Of a stretch of DNA of 64,000 nucleotides, positions 25,609 through 34,888 are shown in pieces. The position numbers and the translations under genes are program-made. The stretch is taken from assembly GCA_963799045.1 (NCBI GenBank), contig CAWCVN010000001.1, positions 62,001-126,000 on the forward strand. The letters are read 5' to 3'. Below the pieces are notes generated by a model. That model did not search any database and was not told the DNA's origin. It worked only from the letters and a program-made list of their open reading frames with translations. Position 1 is the stretch's first letter, and each line of letters begins with the position of its first letter. This DNA comes from DASRSS01 sp963799045. Lineage in GTDB: Bacteria > Actinomycetota > Actinomycetes > Mycobacteriales > Jatrophihabitantaceae.

Positions 25609-26780
25609 ATGGCTGATAGAACCTCCGTAGGGACGGTCGCGGACCTGCACGAGTCAGCGACGAGGCTGACCGGGCTGTCGGACTTCGGTGCCGCCGACCA
25701 CCGCGAGGGCCTTGCGGTGCTGCTGGACTCGTACGCGCGCGACGAGCAGCTGACGCCGCTGGGCAACAAGGTCAAGCGGTCCGAGCTGCGCGGTGCGCTG
25801 GTGGCCCGGCTGCTGAGCGAAGCGGCTTGGAAGCAGCACCCGCAGCACGCCGACGTCACGATCGAGCGGCCGATCTTCGTCACCGGGCTGACCCGCACCG
25901 GGACCACGGCCATGCACCGCCTGCTCGCCGCCGAACCCGGCGCGCAGGGGCTGGAGCAGTGGCTGTGCGAGGTGCCGCAGCCTCGCCCGCCGCGCGAGAC
26001 GTGGCCGGACAACCCGATGTTCCAGGCGATCCAGGCCGGCTTCGAGCAGTTCCACGCGGCCAATCCCGACTTCGCCGGCGTGCACTACATCGCCGCCGAC
26101 GTGGTGGAGGAGTGCTGGCAGCTGCTGCGCCAGTCGGCGATGTCGATCTCGTACGAGTCGCTGGCGCACGTGCCGACGTACTCGGCCTGGCTCGCTGAGC
26201 AGGACTGGGTGCCAGCCTACCGGCGCCATCGGCGCAACCTGCAGCTGATCGGGCTCAACGACATCGGCAAACGCTGGGTGCTGAAGAACCCGAGCCACCT
26301 GTTCGCACTCGACGCACTGATGGAGGTCTACCCCGACGCGCTGATCGTGCAGACCCACCGGGATCCGCGCGGCACTGCATCGCCGTCGAGCTGCAGCCTG
26401 TCGGCGCTGGCGACGCGCGGGTACTCGACGAAGTTCGTCGGCGACCAGATCGGCCGCGACCAGCTCGAGATGCTCAGCCGGGGTGTGTCGCTGTTCATGG
26501 CCGCGCGCGAGCGCTACGACCCGGCGCAGTTCTGCGACGTGCAGTTCGAGGACCTGTCCCGCGATCCGGTGGGCACGGTGCGCTCGGTCTACGAGGCCTT
26601 CGGGCTGCCGTGGACCGACGAGGTGCGCGGGGCGGTCGAGGCGGAGAACGCCGAAGCGCGAAGCGGCCAGCGTGCCCCGGCGCACCGGTACACGCTGGCC
26701 GACTTCGGGTTGACGCGAGCGACGAGGTCGACGAGCGCTTCGCCGACTACGTCTCAGCCCACCGGGCTCACCGCGTCTAG
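25609..26780 (+). CDS. PAPS-dependent sulfotransferase (Sulfotransfer_3), C-terminal frameshift
   Basis: A protein of about 390 residues with the 5'-phosphosulfate loop IFVTGLTRTGTTAMHRLL and the 3'-phosphate-binding QTHRDPR region, typical of actinobacterial Sulfotransfer_3 enzymes that move sulfate from PAPS to a hydroxyl. As read, the frame runs on to 26874 with an odd Ser/Thr/Pro/Cys tail. Missing one base near 26720 (GCGAGCGACGAGG) would restore DEVDERFADYVSAHRA and a stop at 26780, a normal end. I therefore give 26780. Acceptor unknown. The cys genes, which make PAPS, lie 3 kb away on the other strand. Confidence 0.82.
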
Positions 26781-27319
26781 CGCGGGATCACCTTGTTCGG
26801 GTCGTAGACCACCACGGTGCCGGCGACCATGTCGTGCAGCGACTTGTGCTGGTTGTTCGAGACGAACAGGATGAACGAGATCAGCTCGGTGACGAACGAC
26901 AGGATGCCGTCGACGATCCGGCCGATGATCTCGCGCAGCGCCATCACGCCCCACGAGGCCGGCCGGTTCTCGGCCGGGCGCCATACCCGCATGCCGAGCA
27001 CCTGCAGGGCAGGGGTGGTGCCCTTGCCCCATGCGATCAGCCCCCAGATGACGTAGCCGATGCCGAGCGTCACGATCGCCAGAACGATCGACAGGAACCA
27101 CGCGCCGATGCGGCGGCCCACCGGGGCGAGCGTGGTGCCCTGCGGCAGGGTCAGGCCGGATGCCGGGTCGTAGTACATGCCCGGCGGGACCGCCGGAGCA
27201 GGCGACGCGTAGCCGGCCATCGGGGCAGGTGCCGGCGGATACGGCTGGTTGCCAGCCGCGCCGGGCGGCGGTGGCGGCGGGAAGGCGCCGCCTTGATTGG
27301 GATCGGTCGGATTGGTCAT
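26777..27319 (-). CDS. RDD family membrane protein
   Basis: A 180-residue protein with a cytosolic Pro/Gly/Ala-rich N-terminus (about 1-75) and an RDD domain. VGRRIGAWFLSIVLAIVTLG begins the first helix, a second follows near residues 140-160, and ALREIIGRIVDGIL lies between them. The RDD family has three conserved Arg/Asp positions; function is not firmly known, although some members affect ion or compatible-solute movement. The start at 27319 has GAGGGG upstream. Its stop overlaps the corrected end of the sulfotransferase by four bases on the opposite strand. Confidence 0.85.
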   Translation of the reverse strand: MTNPTDPNQGGAFPPPPPPGAAGNQPYPPAPAPMAGYASPAPAVPPGMYYDPASGLTLPQGTTLAPVGRRIGAWFLSIVLAIVTLGIGYVIWGLIAWGKGTTPALQVLGMRVWRPAENRPASWGVMALREIIGRIVDGILSFVTELISFILFVSNNQHKSLHDMVAGTVVVYDPNKVIPR

Positions 27320-27463
27320 TGGAGTCCCCTCGAATGGCCGATCGCAGTGCGAGATCGGCGCAATGGTCGGGCACACACTAGCGGCAGTCCGCGCCGCGCG
27401 CAGCCGATCGGCGGCGCGTGCCGCGAACCGGGCGGACTTGCCGCGGCGAGGCAGGATGGAGCG

Positions 27464-28315
27464 GTGACCGTCGTCGCCGATCCGCCCGCTGCGCTGGCGG
27501 ACCTGCTGGCCGCCGGCGGCGTGGTCGTGCTCAGCGGGGCCGGGCTGTCGACGGAATCCGGCATCCCCGACTACCGCGGCCCGACCGGCGCCGCCCGCCG
27601 GCAGCAGCCGATGACCTATCAGTCCTTCGTCGGCGACGCGGCGGCGCGCCACCGCTACTGGGCACGCGGCTACCTCGGCTGGCGGCAGATCGCCGCGGCG
27701 CGCCCCAACGCCGGACACCGCGCCGTCGCCGCGTTGCAGCGCCGAGGAAACGTCGAGGCGGTCATCACGCAGAACGTGGATGGGCTGCACCAGGCCGCGG
27801 GGTCGCCGAACGTGATCGAGCTGCACGGCGGCCTGGACCGCGTGCTGTGCCTGGGCTGCGGCGGGCGCGAGAACCGGGCCGGGCTGGACCTGCGGCTGCG
27901 GGTGATGAACTCGCGCTTCGCCGCCGAGGCCCGGGCGAACCCCGACGGTGACGTCGAGCTGGCTGAGGAGCGGCTCGCCGAGTTCCGCATGGTGGACTGC
28001 GCGGCGTGCGGCGGGGGACCGCTGAAGCCGGATGTGGTCTTCTTCGGTGAGAACGTCCCGAAGCCACGGGTGCAGCGCTGCTTCGACGCCGTGGATGCCG
28101 CGGACGCGCTGCTGGTCCTGGGCTCGTCGCTGACCGTGATGTCCGGCCTGCGGTTCGTGCGCCGCGCGGCCGCCCGGGGCATCCCGATCGCGATCGTCAA
28201 CCAGGGGCCGACGCGCGCCGACGACCTCGCGACCGTCCGCGTCGACGCCCCGCTGGGCGCGACGCTGACCGGGCTCACCGGCGCGTTGGCCCGTGCCGGT
28301 CAGAGCGCGGAGTAG
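27464..28315 (+). CDS. Sir2 family NAD-dependent protein deacylase
   Basis: A 283-residue sirtuin from the GTG at 27464. The NAD-binding motif GAGLSTESGIPDYRG, the TQNVDGLHQAAG motif, the catalytic His in ELHGGL and a four-cysteine zinc site (CLGC and CAAC) are all present. VVFFGENVP and LVLGSSLTV complete the Rossmann side. It removes acyl groups from lysines using NAD. The predicted partner could be an acyl-CoA synthetase, as in other bacteria, but none is adjacent. Its 3' end overlaps the opposing oxidoreductase gene by 16 bases. Confidence 0.93.
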   Translation: MTVVADPPAALADLLAAGGVVVLSGAGLSTESGIPDYRGPTGAARRQQPMTYQSFVGDAAARHRYWARGYLGWRQIAAARPNAGHRAVAALQRRGNVEAVITQNVDGLHQAAGSPNVIELHGGLDRVLCLGCGGRENRAGLDLRLRVMNSRFAAEARANPDGDVELAEERLAEFRMVDCAACGGGPLKPDVVFFGENVPKPRVQRCFDAVDAADALLVLGSSLTVMSGLRFVRRAAARGIPIAIVNQGPTRADDLATVRVDAPLGATLTGLTGALARAGQSAE

Positions 28316-29526
28316 GGGACATCCGGTTCGGTCAGCCGGTCGGCGTCCACCCGCTTGCCGGACGTGATCAGCGGCTTGACCTGGTCGACGACGTCCCACA
28401 CGTTGACGTTCATCGCGGCGCGGATACGGTCCTCGCCGTCGAGCCAGAACGCGACGAACTCCCGCGCCGCGAGGTCGCCGCGCACCACGACCCGCTCGTA
28501 CGACCCACTCGGGGCATGGCCGACGTACTCCATGCCCAGGTCGTACTGGTCGCTGAAGAAGTAGGGCAGATCGGTGTAGCTCGCCTCGTTGCCGAGCATT
28601 GCGGCCGCGGCGACCGCAGGCTGCTTGAGCGCGGTGGCCCAGTGCTCGACCCGCACATGGGCACCGAGGACGGGGTGGTCGTGGTTGGCGATATCCCCGA
28701 CGGCGTAGACGTCGGGGTGGCTCGTGCGCAGCGCGGCGTCGACCAGCACGCCGTCGTCAACGGCGAGCCCGGCCGACCTCGCCAGCTCGACGTTCGGCGT
28801 GACGCCGATCCCAGCCACGATCGTGTCGGCGGCGATCGTCTCCGTGCCGAGCTGAATACCGCTCACCTGCCCGTCCTCGGTCACAATCTCGTCCACGCCG
28901 GCTCCCAGCCGCAGGTCGACGCCGTGCGCGGCATGCAGCTCGGCGAACACCCGGGCCAACTCGGGGCCGAGCACGGTGACCAGCGGAAGTGACGCGATCT
29001 CGACGACCGTGACCGCGGTTCCCGCCGCCCGCGCCGCCGCGGCGACCTCGAGCCCGATCCAACCGGCGCCGACGATCACGAGCCGCCGGTCCGGGCCGAA
29101 GCGGCTGCGGATCGCGTCGGCGTCGTCGCGAGTACGCAGGTAGCGCACCTGCGTGGCGTCGGCGCCGGGAACCGCCAGGTGGCGGGGTGTGGAGCCGGTG
29201 GCGAGCATGAGCTTGTCGAAGCCGACCGAATCGCCGTTGTCGAGCAGGACCTGGTGGCCGCCGAGATCCAGTGACCTGGCGCGGGTACCGAGGCGTAGAT
29301 CGACGTCGTGCTCGCGGTACCAGTCGGCGGGCAGCACGATCGCGTCCTCGAACGGGGCCGAACCGGCGAGGTAGCCCTTCGACAGCGGCGGCCGCTCGTA
29401 GGGCAGCTGCTGCTCGTCGGCGATCAGGGTGAGGGTGCCGCCGAAACCCTGCGCTCGCAGCGCTTCCGCGCCCTTGGCGCCGGCCAGGCCGCCGCCGACG
29501 ATGACCACGTCGTTCGGAGCATTCAT
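28300..29526 (-). CDS. FAD/NAD(P)-dependent ferredoxin-reductase-like oxidoreductase
   Basis: A 408-residue enzyme of the rubredoxin/ferredoxin reductase type. It has FAD motif DVVIVGGGLAGAKGAEALR, the YERPPLSKGYL block, the NAD motif LVIVGAGWIGLEVAAAAR, and the second FAD segment DVYAVGDIANHDHP. A C-terminal reductase domain contains FFSDQYDLGMEYVG. It would pass electrons from NAD(P)H to a ferredoxin serving a cytochrome P450 or dioxygenase; no such partner lies in the window. The start at 29526 has GGGAG upstream and faces the LysE gene across 49 bases. Confidence 0.92.
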   Translation of the reverse strand: MNAPNDVVIVGGGLAGAKGAEALRAQGFGGTLTLIADEQQLPYERPPLSKGYLAGSAPFEDAIVLPADWYREHDVDLRLGTRARSLDLGGHQVLLDNGDSVGFDKLMLATGSTPRHLAVPGADATQVRYLRTRDDADAIRSRFGPDRRLVIVGAGWIGLEVAAAARAAGTAVTVVEIASLPLVTVLGPELARVFAELHAAHGVDLRLGAGVDEIVTEDGQVSGIQLGTETIAADTIVAGIGVTPNVELARSAGLAVDDGVLVDAALRTSHPDVYAVGDIANHDHPVLGAHVRVEHWATALKQPAVAAAAMLGNEASYTDLPYFFSDQYDLGMEYVGHAPSGSYERVVVRGDLAAREFVAFWLDGEDRIRAAMNVNVWDVVDQVKPLITSGKRVDADRLTEPDVPYSAL

Positions 29527-29575
29527 CGCGATTCTCCCGTGCGCTCGCCTGATTCCCGACCGTAACATCGGCGAC

Positions 29576-30187
29576 GTGCTCGTCGCCGTCGCCAGTTTCG
29601 CCGTCGCCGCGGCCCTGATCGTGTTGCTGCCCGGTCCGGACACCCTCGTCGTCGTCCGCAGCATCCTGCGCGGTGGGCGGCGGGCCGGTGCGACGACGGC
29701 ACTGGGCAACCTCTGCGGCCTGATCGTGTGGGTCGGCGCCGCGGCGCTCGGCCTGGCCGCGCTGCTGCACGCGAGCGAGATCGGGTTCCTGGTGCTGCGG
29801 GTGGTCGGCGCCGCGTACCTGGTGTGGCTGGGCGTGCAGGCATGGCGCAACCGCGGGGCGGTGGAGGCCGTGCCGTCCGGGCGGGGCGGGGTGCTCGGGA
29901 CCGGCTACCTGGCCGGGCTGCTGACCAACCTGCTCAACCCGAAGGTCGGGGTCTTCTTCGTGACCTTCCTGCCCGGCTTTGTGCCGCACGGCCACTCGGT
30001 CGCGCTGACCTCGCTGCTGTTCGGGGCGATCTTCGTCGCGCTGACGGCGCTGTACTGGGTGCTGCTGCTCGGGGTGGCCGGAACGGTCACCGCGTGGATG
30101 AGCGCGCCGCGGATCCGCCGGCGGCTGGACATGGCGACGGCGGCGATCCTGGTCGGGTTCGGCGCGCGGCTGGCCACGGAGTCGTGA
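29576..30187 (+). CDS. LysE/RhtB-family amino-acid exporter
   Basis: A 203-residue membrane protein with about six helices. The family signature is at the N-terminus (LIVLLPGPDTLVVVRS) with LTNLLNPKVGVFFVTFLP in the middle. LysE/RhtB proteins export basic or hydrophilic amino acids and derivatives by proton exchange. I chose the GTG at 29576 because it starts just before the first helix and gives the usual length. It is divergent from the ferredoxin reductase gene; no regulator is adjacent. Confidence 0.9.
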   Translation: MLVAVASFAVAAALIVLLPGPDTLVVVRSILRGGRRAGATTALGNLCGLIVWVGAAALGLAALLHASEIGFLVLRVVGAAYLVWLGVQAWRNRGAVEAVPSGRGGVLGTGYLAGLLTNLLNPKVGVFFVTFLPGFVPHGHSVALTSLLFGAIFVALTALYWVLLLGVAGTVTAWMSAPRIRRRLDMATAAILVGFGARLATES

Positions 30188-30309
30188 GCCCCGGATCCGG
30201 GTAGGAACTGGCGTAACAGGGGCCTCATAGGCCACAATGAACGCGTACGCACCGATGACGTGTGGACGGACCGCTGGGGAAGGCGTCGCCGTCGAGTCGG
30301 AGGTGTGTG

Positions 30310-30849
30310 ATGTCGAGTGCCGACGTCGGGGGTTCCCCGACCCGTAACCGCGCCATGCCCACAACGCGTGGCGTGGTGTACATGCATTGTGTGCCGTCGG
30401 CGATCGCCCCGCACGTCGAGTGGGCGCTCGCCGGGGTGCTCGCCACCCCGGTGCGGATGGAGTGGACGTCCCAGCCGGCCGCGCCGCAGCACCTGCGCGC
30501 CGAGGCGAGCTGGGTCGGCGCGATCGGTACCGCCGCGCGGCTGGCCGGCTCGCTGCGCGCCTGGCCGATGCTGGTCTTCGAGGTCACCGAGGACGCCACC
30601 TGGGCCAGCGACGGCGAGCGGCTGTCCTATGTGCCCGGCCGGGGCTTCCACCGCCGCATGACCTCCGCCAACGGCGACGTGGTCGTCGGTGAGGAGCGGC
30701 TGCGCGGGCTGCTGACCCGCTGCCGCAGCGTCGAGGACTACCAGCACGGCCTGGACGAGCTGCTCGGCACCGCCTGGGACGCCGAACTCGAGCCGTACCG
30801 CGTCGGCGGCGACGGCGCGCCGGTGACCCTGCTGCACCAGGTCGGCTGA
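30310..30849 (+). CDS. DUF3145 family protein (actinobacterial)
   Basis: A 179-residue protein of the actinobacteria-specific DUF3145 family, seen in TRGVVYMHCVPSAIAPHVEW, SLRAWPMLVFEVTE and AWDAELEPYRVGGDG. A perfect GGAGG seven bases before the ATG at 30310 favours that start; conserved sequence itself begins at the ATG at 30355. It has no membrane segment or catalytic motif. The gene sits just downstream of the fatty-acid synthase operon in convergent orientation. Function unknown. Confidence 0.87.
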   Translation: MSSADVGGSPTRNRAMPTTRGVVYMHCVPSAIAPHVEWALAGVLATPVRMEWTSQPAAPQHLRAEASWVGAIGTAARLAGSLRAWPMLVFEVTEDATWASDGERLSYVPGRGFHRRMTSANGDVVVGEERLRGLLTRCRSVEDYQHGLDELLGTAWDAELEPYRVGGDGAPVTLLHQVG

Positions 30850-30948
30850 GCCTCACTGGCACGTTCAGCCGTTGATCAGAGTAGTCCTGCGGTCGAATAG
30901 CAGCCGTCAGGCTATTTTGATCATGGAATCGACGCGAGGCCCGACAAG

Positions 30949-32373
30949 CTACAACGGGATGTTGCCGTGGGCGCCACGGCCGGCGGGGGCTGCGGCCAGC
31001 GCCTCGGTGATCAGCGCCCGAGTGCGGGACGGCTCGATCAGCTCGTCCACGACGCCGAGTTCCATCGCGCGGCCGACGCCGCCGGCGATCCGCTCGTGCT
31101 CGGCCGCCAACTCCGTGTGCAACGCCTCACGCTCACCGGGCGGGGCGGCGGCCAGCTTCTTGCGGTGCAGGATGCCGACCGCGGCGGAGGCGCCCATCAC
31201 CGCGACCTCGGCGTCCGGCCAGGCGTAGACCTGGTTCGAGCCGAGCGCGCGCGAGTTCATCGCGATGTACGCGCCGCCGTAGGTCTTGCGGGTCACCAGG
31301 GTCACGCGAGGGACGACCGCCTCGCCGAACGCGTGCAGCAGCTTCGCTCCGCGCCGGACGATGCCGTCCCACTCCTGGCCGACGCCGGGCAGGTAGCCGG
31401 GCACGTCGACGACGACGACCAGCGGGATGCCGAACGCGTCGCACATCCGCACGAACCGCGCCGCCTTCTCCGCCGACGGAGAGTCGAGGCAGCCACCGAG
31501 GCGCAGCGGGTTGTTCGCGATCACGCCGACCGTGCGGCCGGTCAGCCGGCCGAGCCCGGTGACGATATTCGGCGCCCACTTCGCGTGCAGCTCCATGAAC
31601 GTGTCGTCGTCGACGATGCCGTTGACCAGCGGGTGCACGTCGTAGGCCCGCTTCGGGTTGTCCGGCAGCAGTGCCTGCAGATCGACGTCCGGCCCGATCA
31701 GCGACTGGTCGAAGTTGCCCTGCTGGGCGAACAGCGTCGCGGCCTGCCGGGCCGCCGCGATCGCCTCGGCCTCGGTGTCGGTGACGACGTGCACGACACC
31801 GCTGCGGCGGCCGTGCGTGTCCGCGCCACCGAGGGATTCCATGTCCACGTTCTCGCCGGTCACCGACCGCACGACATCGGGACCGGTGACGAACACCCGC
31901 CCGCCCTGGGACATGATCACCAGGTCGGTGAGCGCGGGCCCGTACGCAGCCCCACCGGCCGCGGCGCCGAGCACCACCGAGATCTGCGGCACGCGCCCGG
32001 ACGCGCGGATCATCGCCTGGAAGACCAGCCCGACCGCGTGCAGCGCCAGCACGCCCTCGGCCAGCCGCGCGCCGCCGGAGTGCCACAGCCCGATCACGGG
32101 TACCCGCTCGCGCACGGCGACGTCGATCGCATCGACGATGTGCCGGCACCCCTCGTCACCCATCGCGCCGCCCATCACGGTGGCGTCGGTGCAGAACGCG
32201 ATCGCCGGCGCACCGTCGATGAGGCCACGCGCGGCGACGGCACCGCTGGTGTCGCGCGGGCGCAGCAGCGCCATGGAGTCCTCGTCGAACAGGTTCTCCA
32301 AGCGCAGCTCGGGATCGCGCGGATCGCGTTCGTCGACGCGGATCGCGGCGGGCGGGTCAGCGAGTGCTGTCAT
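30949..32373 (-). CDS. accD6: Acyl-CoA carboxylase carboxyltransferase beta subunit (AccD6-like)
   Basis: A 474-residue carboxyltransferase matching the length and position of mycobacterial AccD6. It has two crotonase-like halves, with oxyanion-forming glycines in HSGGARLAEG and GAAAGGAAYGPAL, and RKTYGGAYIAMNSRALG in the second half. With a biotinylated alpha subunit (not in the window) it makes malonyl-CoA. It ends the fabD-fabH-acpP-fabF-accD6 operon, 13 bases after fabF, so extender supply and chain elongation are co-expressed. Confidence 0.92.
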   Translation of the reverse strand: MTALADPPAAIRVDERDPRDPELRLENLFDEDSMALLRPRDTSGAVAARGLIDGAPAIAFCTDATVMGGAMGDEGCRHIVDAIDVAVRERVPVIGLWHSGGARLAEGVLALHAVGLVFQAMIRASGRVPQISVVLGAAAGGAAYGPALTDLVIMSQGGRVFVTGPDVVRSVTGENVDMESLGGADTHGRRSGVVHVVTDTEAEAIAAARQAATLFAQQGNFDQSLIGPDVDLQALLPDNPKRAYDVHPLVNGIVDDDTFMELHAKWAPNIVTGLGRLTGRTVGVIANNPLRLGGCLDSPSAEKAARFVRMCDAFGIPLVVVVDVPGYLPGVGQEWDGIVRRGAKLLHAFGEAVVPRVTLVTRKTYGGAYIAMNSRALGSNQVYAWPDAEVAVMGASAAVGILHRKKLAAAPPGEREALHTELAAEHERIAGGVGRAMELGVVDELIEPSRTRALITEALAAAPAGRGAHGNIPL

Positions 32374-32386
32374 GGAGCAACCCCTT

Positions 32387-33619
32387 TCAGGCCTTGCAGA
32401 ACACCAGTGAGGTGTTGTGTCCCCCGAAACCGAACGAGTCGTTGATCGCCACCGGCACGGCCATCTCGCGCGGCTCGCGCGGGACGTCCAGGCGCAACTC
32501 GTCGTCCGGATCGTCGAGGTTGATGGTGGGCGGTACGACATCGTTCCGGACGGCGAGCACGGTCGCGATCGCCTCGATCGCGCCGGCCGCCCCCAGCAGG
32601 TGACCGGTCATCGACTTCGTCGACGTCACCACGGTGTCCTCGCCGAACAGTTCGCTGATCGCGGACGCCTCGCCCATGTCACCGACGGGTGTCGACGTCG
32701 CGTGTGCGTTGACGTGCACCACCTCGTCGAACCCGATGCCCGAGCGCTCGACCGCCAGCCGCAGCGCGCGGATCTGACCGTTCCGGTCCGGCTGCACGAT
32801 GTCGTAGGCGTCCGAGGTGATGCCGGCGCCGGCGAGGCGCGCGTAGGGGGTGCGGCCGCGGGAGGCGGCACCCGATGCGCGCTCGAGTACGAGCACGCCG
32901 GCGCCCTCGCCGAGCACGAAGCCGTCACGCCCTTTGTCCCACGGCCGCGAGGCGCGCTGCGGCTCGTCGTTGCGGGCCGACATGGCCCGCATCTGCGCGA
33001 ATCCGGCGATGTTCAGCGGGTGGATGCACGCCTCCGTGCCGCCGACGACGACGATGTCGGCGCGGTCGAGGTGCAGCAGGTCCAGGCCGTGCGCGATGGC
33101 CTCCGAGCCGGAGGCGCACGCGCTGACGGTCGTGTGCACCCCCGCCTGCGCGCCGATGTCGAGACCGACGTAGGCGGCCGGGCCGTTGGGCATGTTCATC
33201 GGGATCAGCAGCGGCGAGACGCGGCCGGGCCCCTTCTCCTGAAGGATGTCGTACTGCGCCAGCAGGCTGGTCACGCCGCCGATGCCGGTGCCGATCACGA
33301 CCGCGACGCGGGTCGGGTCCAGGCCGTTCTCGCCGGCCGTGCCCGTGAACCCGGCGTCGGCCCACGCTTCGCGCGCGGCCACCAGCGCCGCCTGCTCGCT
33401 GCGGTCCAGCCGGCGGGCCTGCACCCGCGGCAGGACCTCGGCCGGGTCGGCGGCCATCGGGGCGGCGATCCGCACCGACAGGTCGGCGAACCGCTCCTCG
33501 GTCAGCGCCGCGACGCCGGACCGGCCCGCAAGCAGGCCGGCCCAGTACGTCGCGACATCGCCACCGAGCGGGGTAGTGGCCCCCAGCCCGGTGACGACGA
33601 CGTCTTCTGCGGCGCTCAT
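32387..33619 (-). CDS. fabF: 3-oxoacyl-ACP synthase II (FabF/KasA-like)
   Basis: A 410-residue condensing enzyme that extends acyl-ACP with malonyl-ACP. The catalytic triad is complete: Cys in TVSACASGSEAIAHG, His in NAHATSTPVGD, and His in KSMTGHLLGAAGA. The C-terminal NDSFGFGGHNTSLVF is typical. The ATG at 33619 lies four bases after the acpP stop. An upstream in-frame extension overlaps acpP and is not used. Corresponds to KasA/KasB in mycobacteria. Confidence 0.95.
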   Translation of the reverse strand: MSAAEDVVVTGLGATTPLGGDVATYWAGLLAGRSGVAALTEERFADLSVRIAAPMAADPAEVLPRVQARRLDRSEQAALVAAREAWADAGFTGTAGENGLDPTRVAVVIGTGIGGVTSLLAQYDILQEKGPGRVSPLLIPMNMPNGPAAYVGLDIGAQAGVHTTVSACASGSEAIAHGLDLLHLDRADIVVVGGTEACIHPLNIAGFAQMRAMSARNDEPQRASRPWDKGRDGFVLGEGAGVLVLERASGAASRGRTPYARLAGAGITSDAYDIVQPDRNGQIRALRLAVERSGIGFDEVVHVNAHATSTPVGDMGEASAISELFGEDTVVTSTKSMTGHLLGAAGAIEAIATVLAVRNDVVPPTINLDDPDDELRLDVPREPREMAVPVAINDSFGFGGHNTSLVFCKA

Positions 33620-33623
33620 CGCG

Positions 33624-33863
33624 CTAGTTCGCCTCGATGTACTTGACGGCGTCGCCGACGGTCTTGAGCTTGGGCAGCTCGTCATCGGGGATCTTCACGC
33701 CGAACTGCTCCTCGGCGGCCATCGCCACCTCGACCATCGACAGCGAGTCGACGTCCAGGTCGTCGACGAAGCTCTTGTCGTCGGTGACGTCGGCGGGGTT
33801 GACGTCGGCGACCTCCTGCAGGATCGTCGCGAGTCCTGCGCGGATCTCCTCGGCACTAGCCAC
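33624..33863 (-). CDS. acpP: Acyl carrier protein
   Basis: A 79-residue acidic carrier protein. The phosphopantetheine serine is in DLDVDSLSMVEVAMAAEE, preceded by DDKSFVDDL, with conserved helix 3 DDELPKLKTVGDAVKYI. It carries growing acyl chains as thioesters between FabD, FabH and FabF. The GTG at 33863 has AAAGGAAA at good spacing. There are no extra extensions such as those of mycobacterial AcpM. Confidence 0.96.
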   Translation of the reverse strand: MASAEEIRAGLATILQEVADVNPADVTDDKSFVDDLDVDSLSMVEVAMAAEEQFGVKIPDDELPKLKTVGDAVKYIEAN

Positions 33864-33919
33864 GGGGTTTCCTTTCGGGTTGGGACGCCGCCCACGGCGG
33901 CGCTTCGAGGTTGACGCTA

Positions 33920-34888
33920 TTACGGGGCGAGCACGACCTGGGCCGCGTAGGCCAGGCCGGAGCCGAAACCGAGCAGCAACACCGGCGCGCCGGAGCGGAT
34001 CTCGCCACGCTCGACCATGCGTGACAGCGCGATCGGGATCGAGGCGGCGGAGGTGTTGCCGGTTGTGGCGATGTCGCGCGCCACGACGGCGTCCGGGACA
34101 CCGAGCCGCTTGGCGATCGCGTCGATGATGCGCAGGTTCGCCTGGTGCGGGACGAACGCGGCCAGCTCGGCGGGATCGACGCCCGCGCGGCGGCAGGCCT
34201 CGAGCGCGACCGGTGCCATCGAGCCCGTCGCCCAGCGGTAGACCGCCTGGCCCTCCTGCCGGAACGTCCGGGTCCGCTCGTCGATCGCCACGGCATCGGT
34301 CTGCGCGCCGTCGCTGCCCCACACGACTGGGCCGATCCCCGTCTCGGGCGCGGGCCCTACGACCGCGGCGCCCGCGCCGTCGCCGAGGATGATGCAGGTC
34401 GAGCGATCGGTCATGTCCAACCAGCCGGAGAACCGTTCGGAGGCGACGACCAGCACGTTGCGGGCCTGCCCGGCCAGCACCGCCGTCGAGGCGACGTTCA
34501 GGGCGTACACGAAGCCGGAGCAGCCGGAGTTCACGTCGAAGGCGCCCGGCGTGTCGATTCCGAGCCGGCTCGCCAGGTGCGGCGCGGCGGCGGGCACCGG
34601 GGTGGGCATGGTGCAGGTGGCGACCAGCACCAGATCGACGTCGGAGGTGGAGATGCCGCTGGCCGCGATCGCCTTGCTGCCGGCGGCCTCGGCCATATCG
34701 ACCACCGTCTCGTTCGCGTCGGCCCAGCGGCGCTCGGCGATACCCACCCGCGACTTGATCCACTCGTCGTCGGTTTCGACGCCGCGTGCGATCAGATCGG
34801 CGTTGGTGACGACGTTGCCAGGCCGGTAGTGGCCCAGGCCGAGGATGCGGGTACCGGCGACCCCGTTCGGTCGAGCGAGCGTTGCCAT
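33920..34888 (-). CDS. fabH: 3-oxoacyl-ACP synthase III (FabH)
   Basis: A 322-residue priming condensing enzyme that joins an acyl-CoA to malonyl-ACP. The catalytic Cys is residue 123 in NSGCSGFVYALN, the His is in FVPHQANLRIIDAI, and the Asn is in TGNTSAASIPIAL. Its ATG shares a base with the fabD stop codon, so the two are coupled. The primer (acetyl or branched-chain CoA) cannot be told from sequence. Confidence 0.95.
   Translation of the reverse strand: MATLARPNGVAGTRILGLGHYRPGNVVTNADLIARGVETDDEWIKSRVGIAERRWADANETVVDMAEAAGSKAIAASGISTSDVDLVLVATCTMPTPVPAAAPHLASRLGIDTPGAFDVNSGCSGFVYALNVASTAVLAGQARNVLVVASERFSGWLDMTDRSTCIILGDGAGAAVVGPAPETGIGPVVWGSDGAQTDAVAIDERTRTFRQEGQAVYRWATGSMAPVALEACRRAGVDPAELAAFVPHQANLRIIDAIAKRLGVPDAVVARDIATTGNTSAASIPIALSRMVERGEIRSGAPVLLLGFGSGLAYAAQVVLAP

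Noticed and set aside
32287..32296. A GAACAGGTTC palindrome inside accD6, like the KstR-type sites
   Set aside because: It lies inside the gene and is dictated by the codons for Glu-Asn-Leu-Phe, so it is likely chance.
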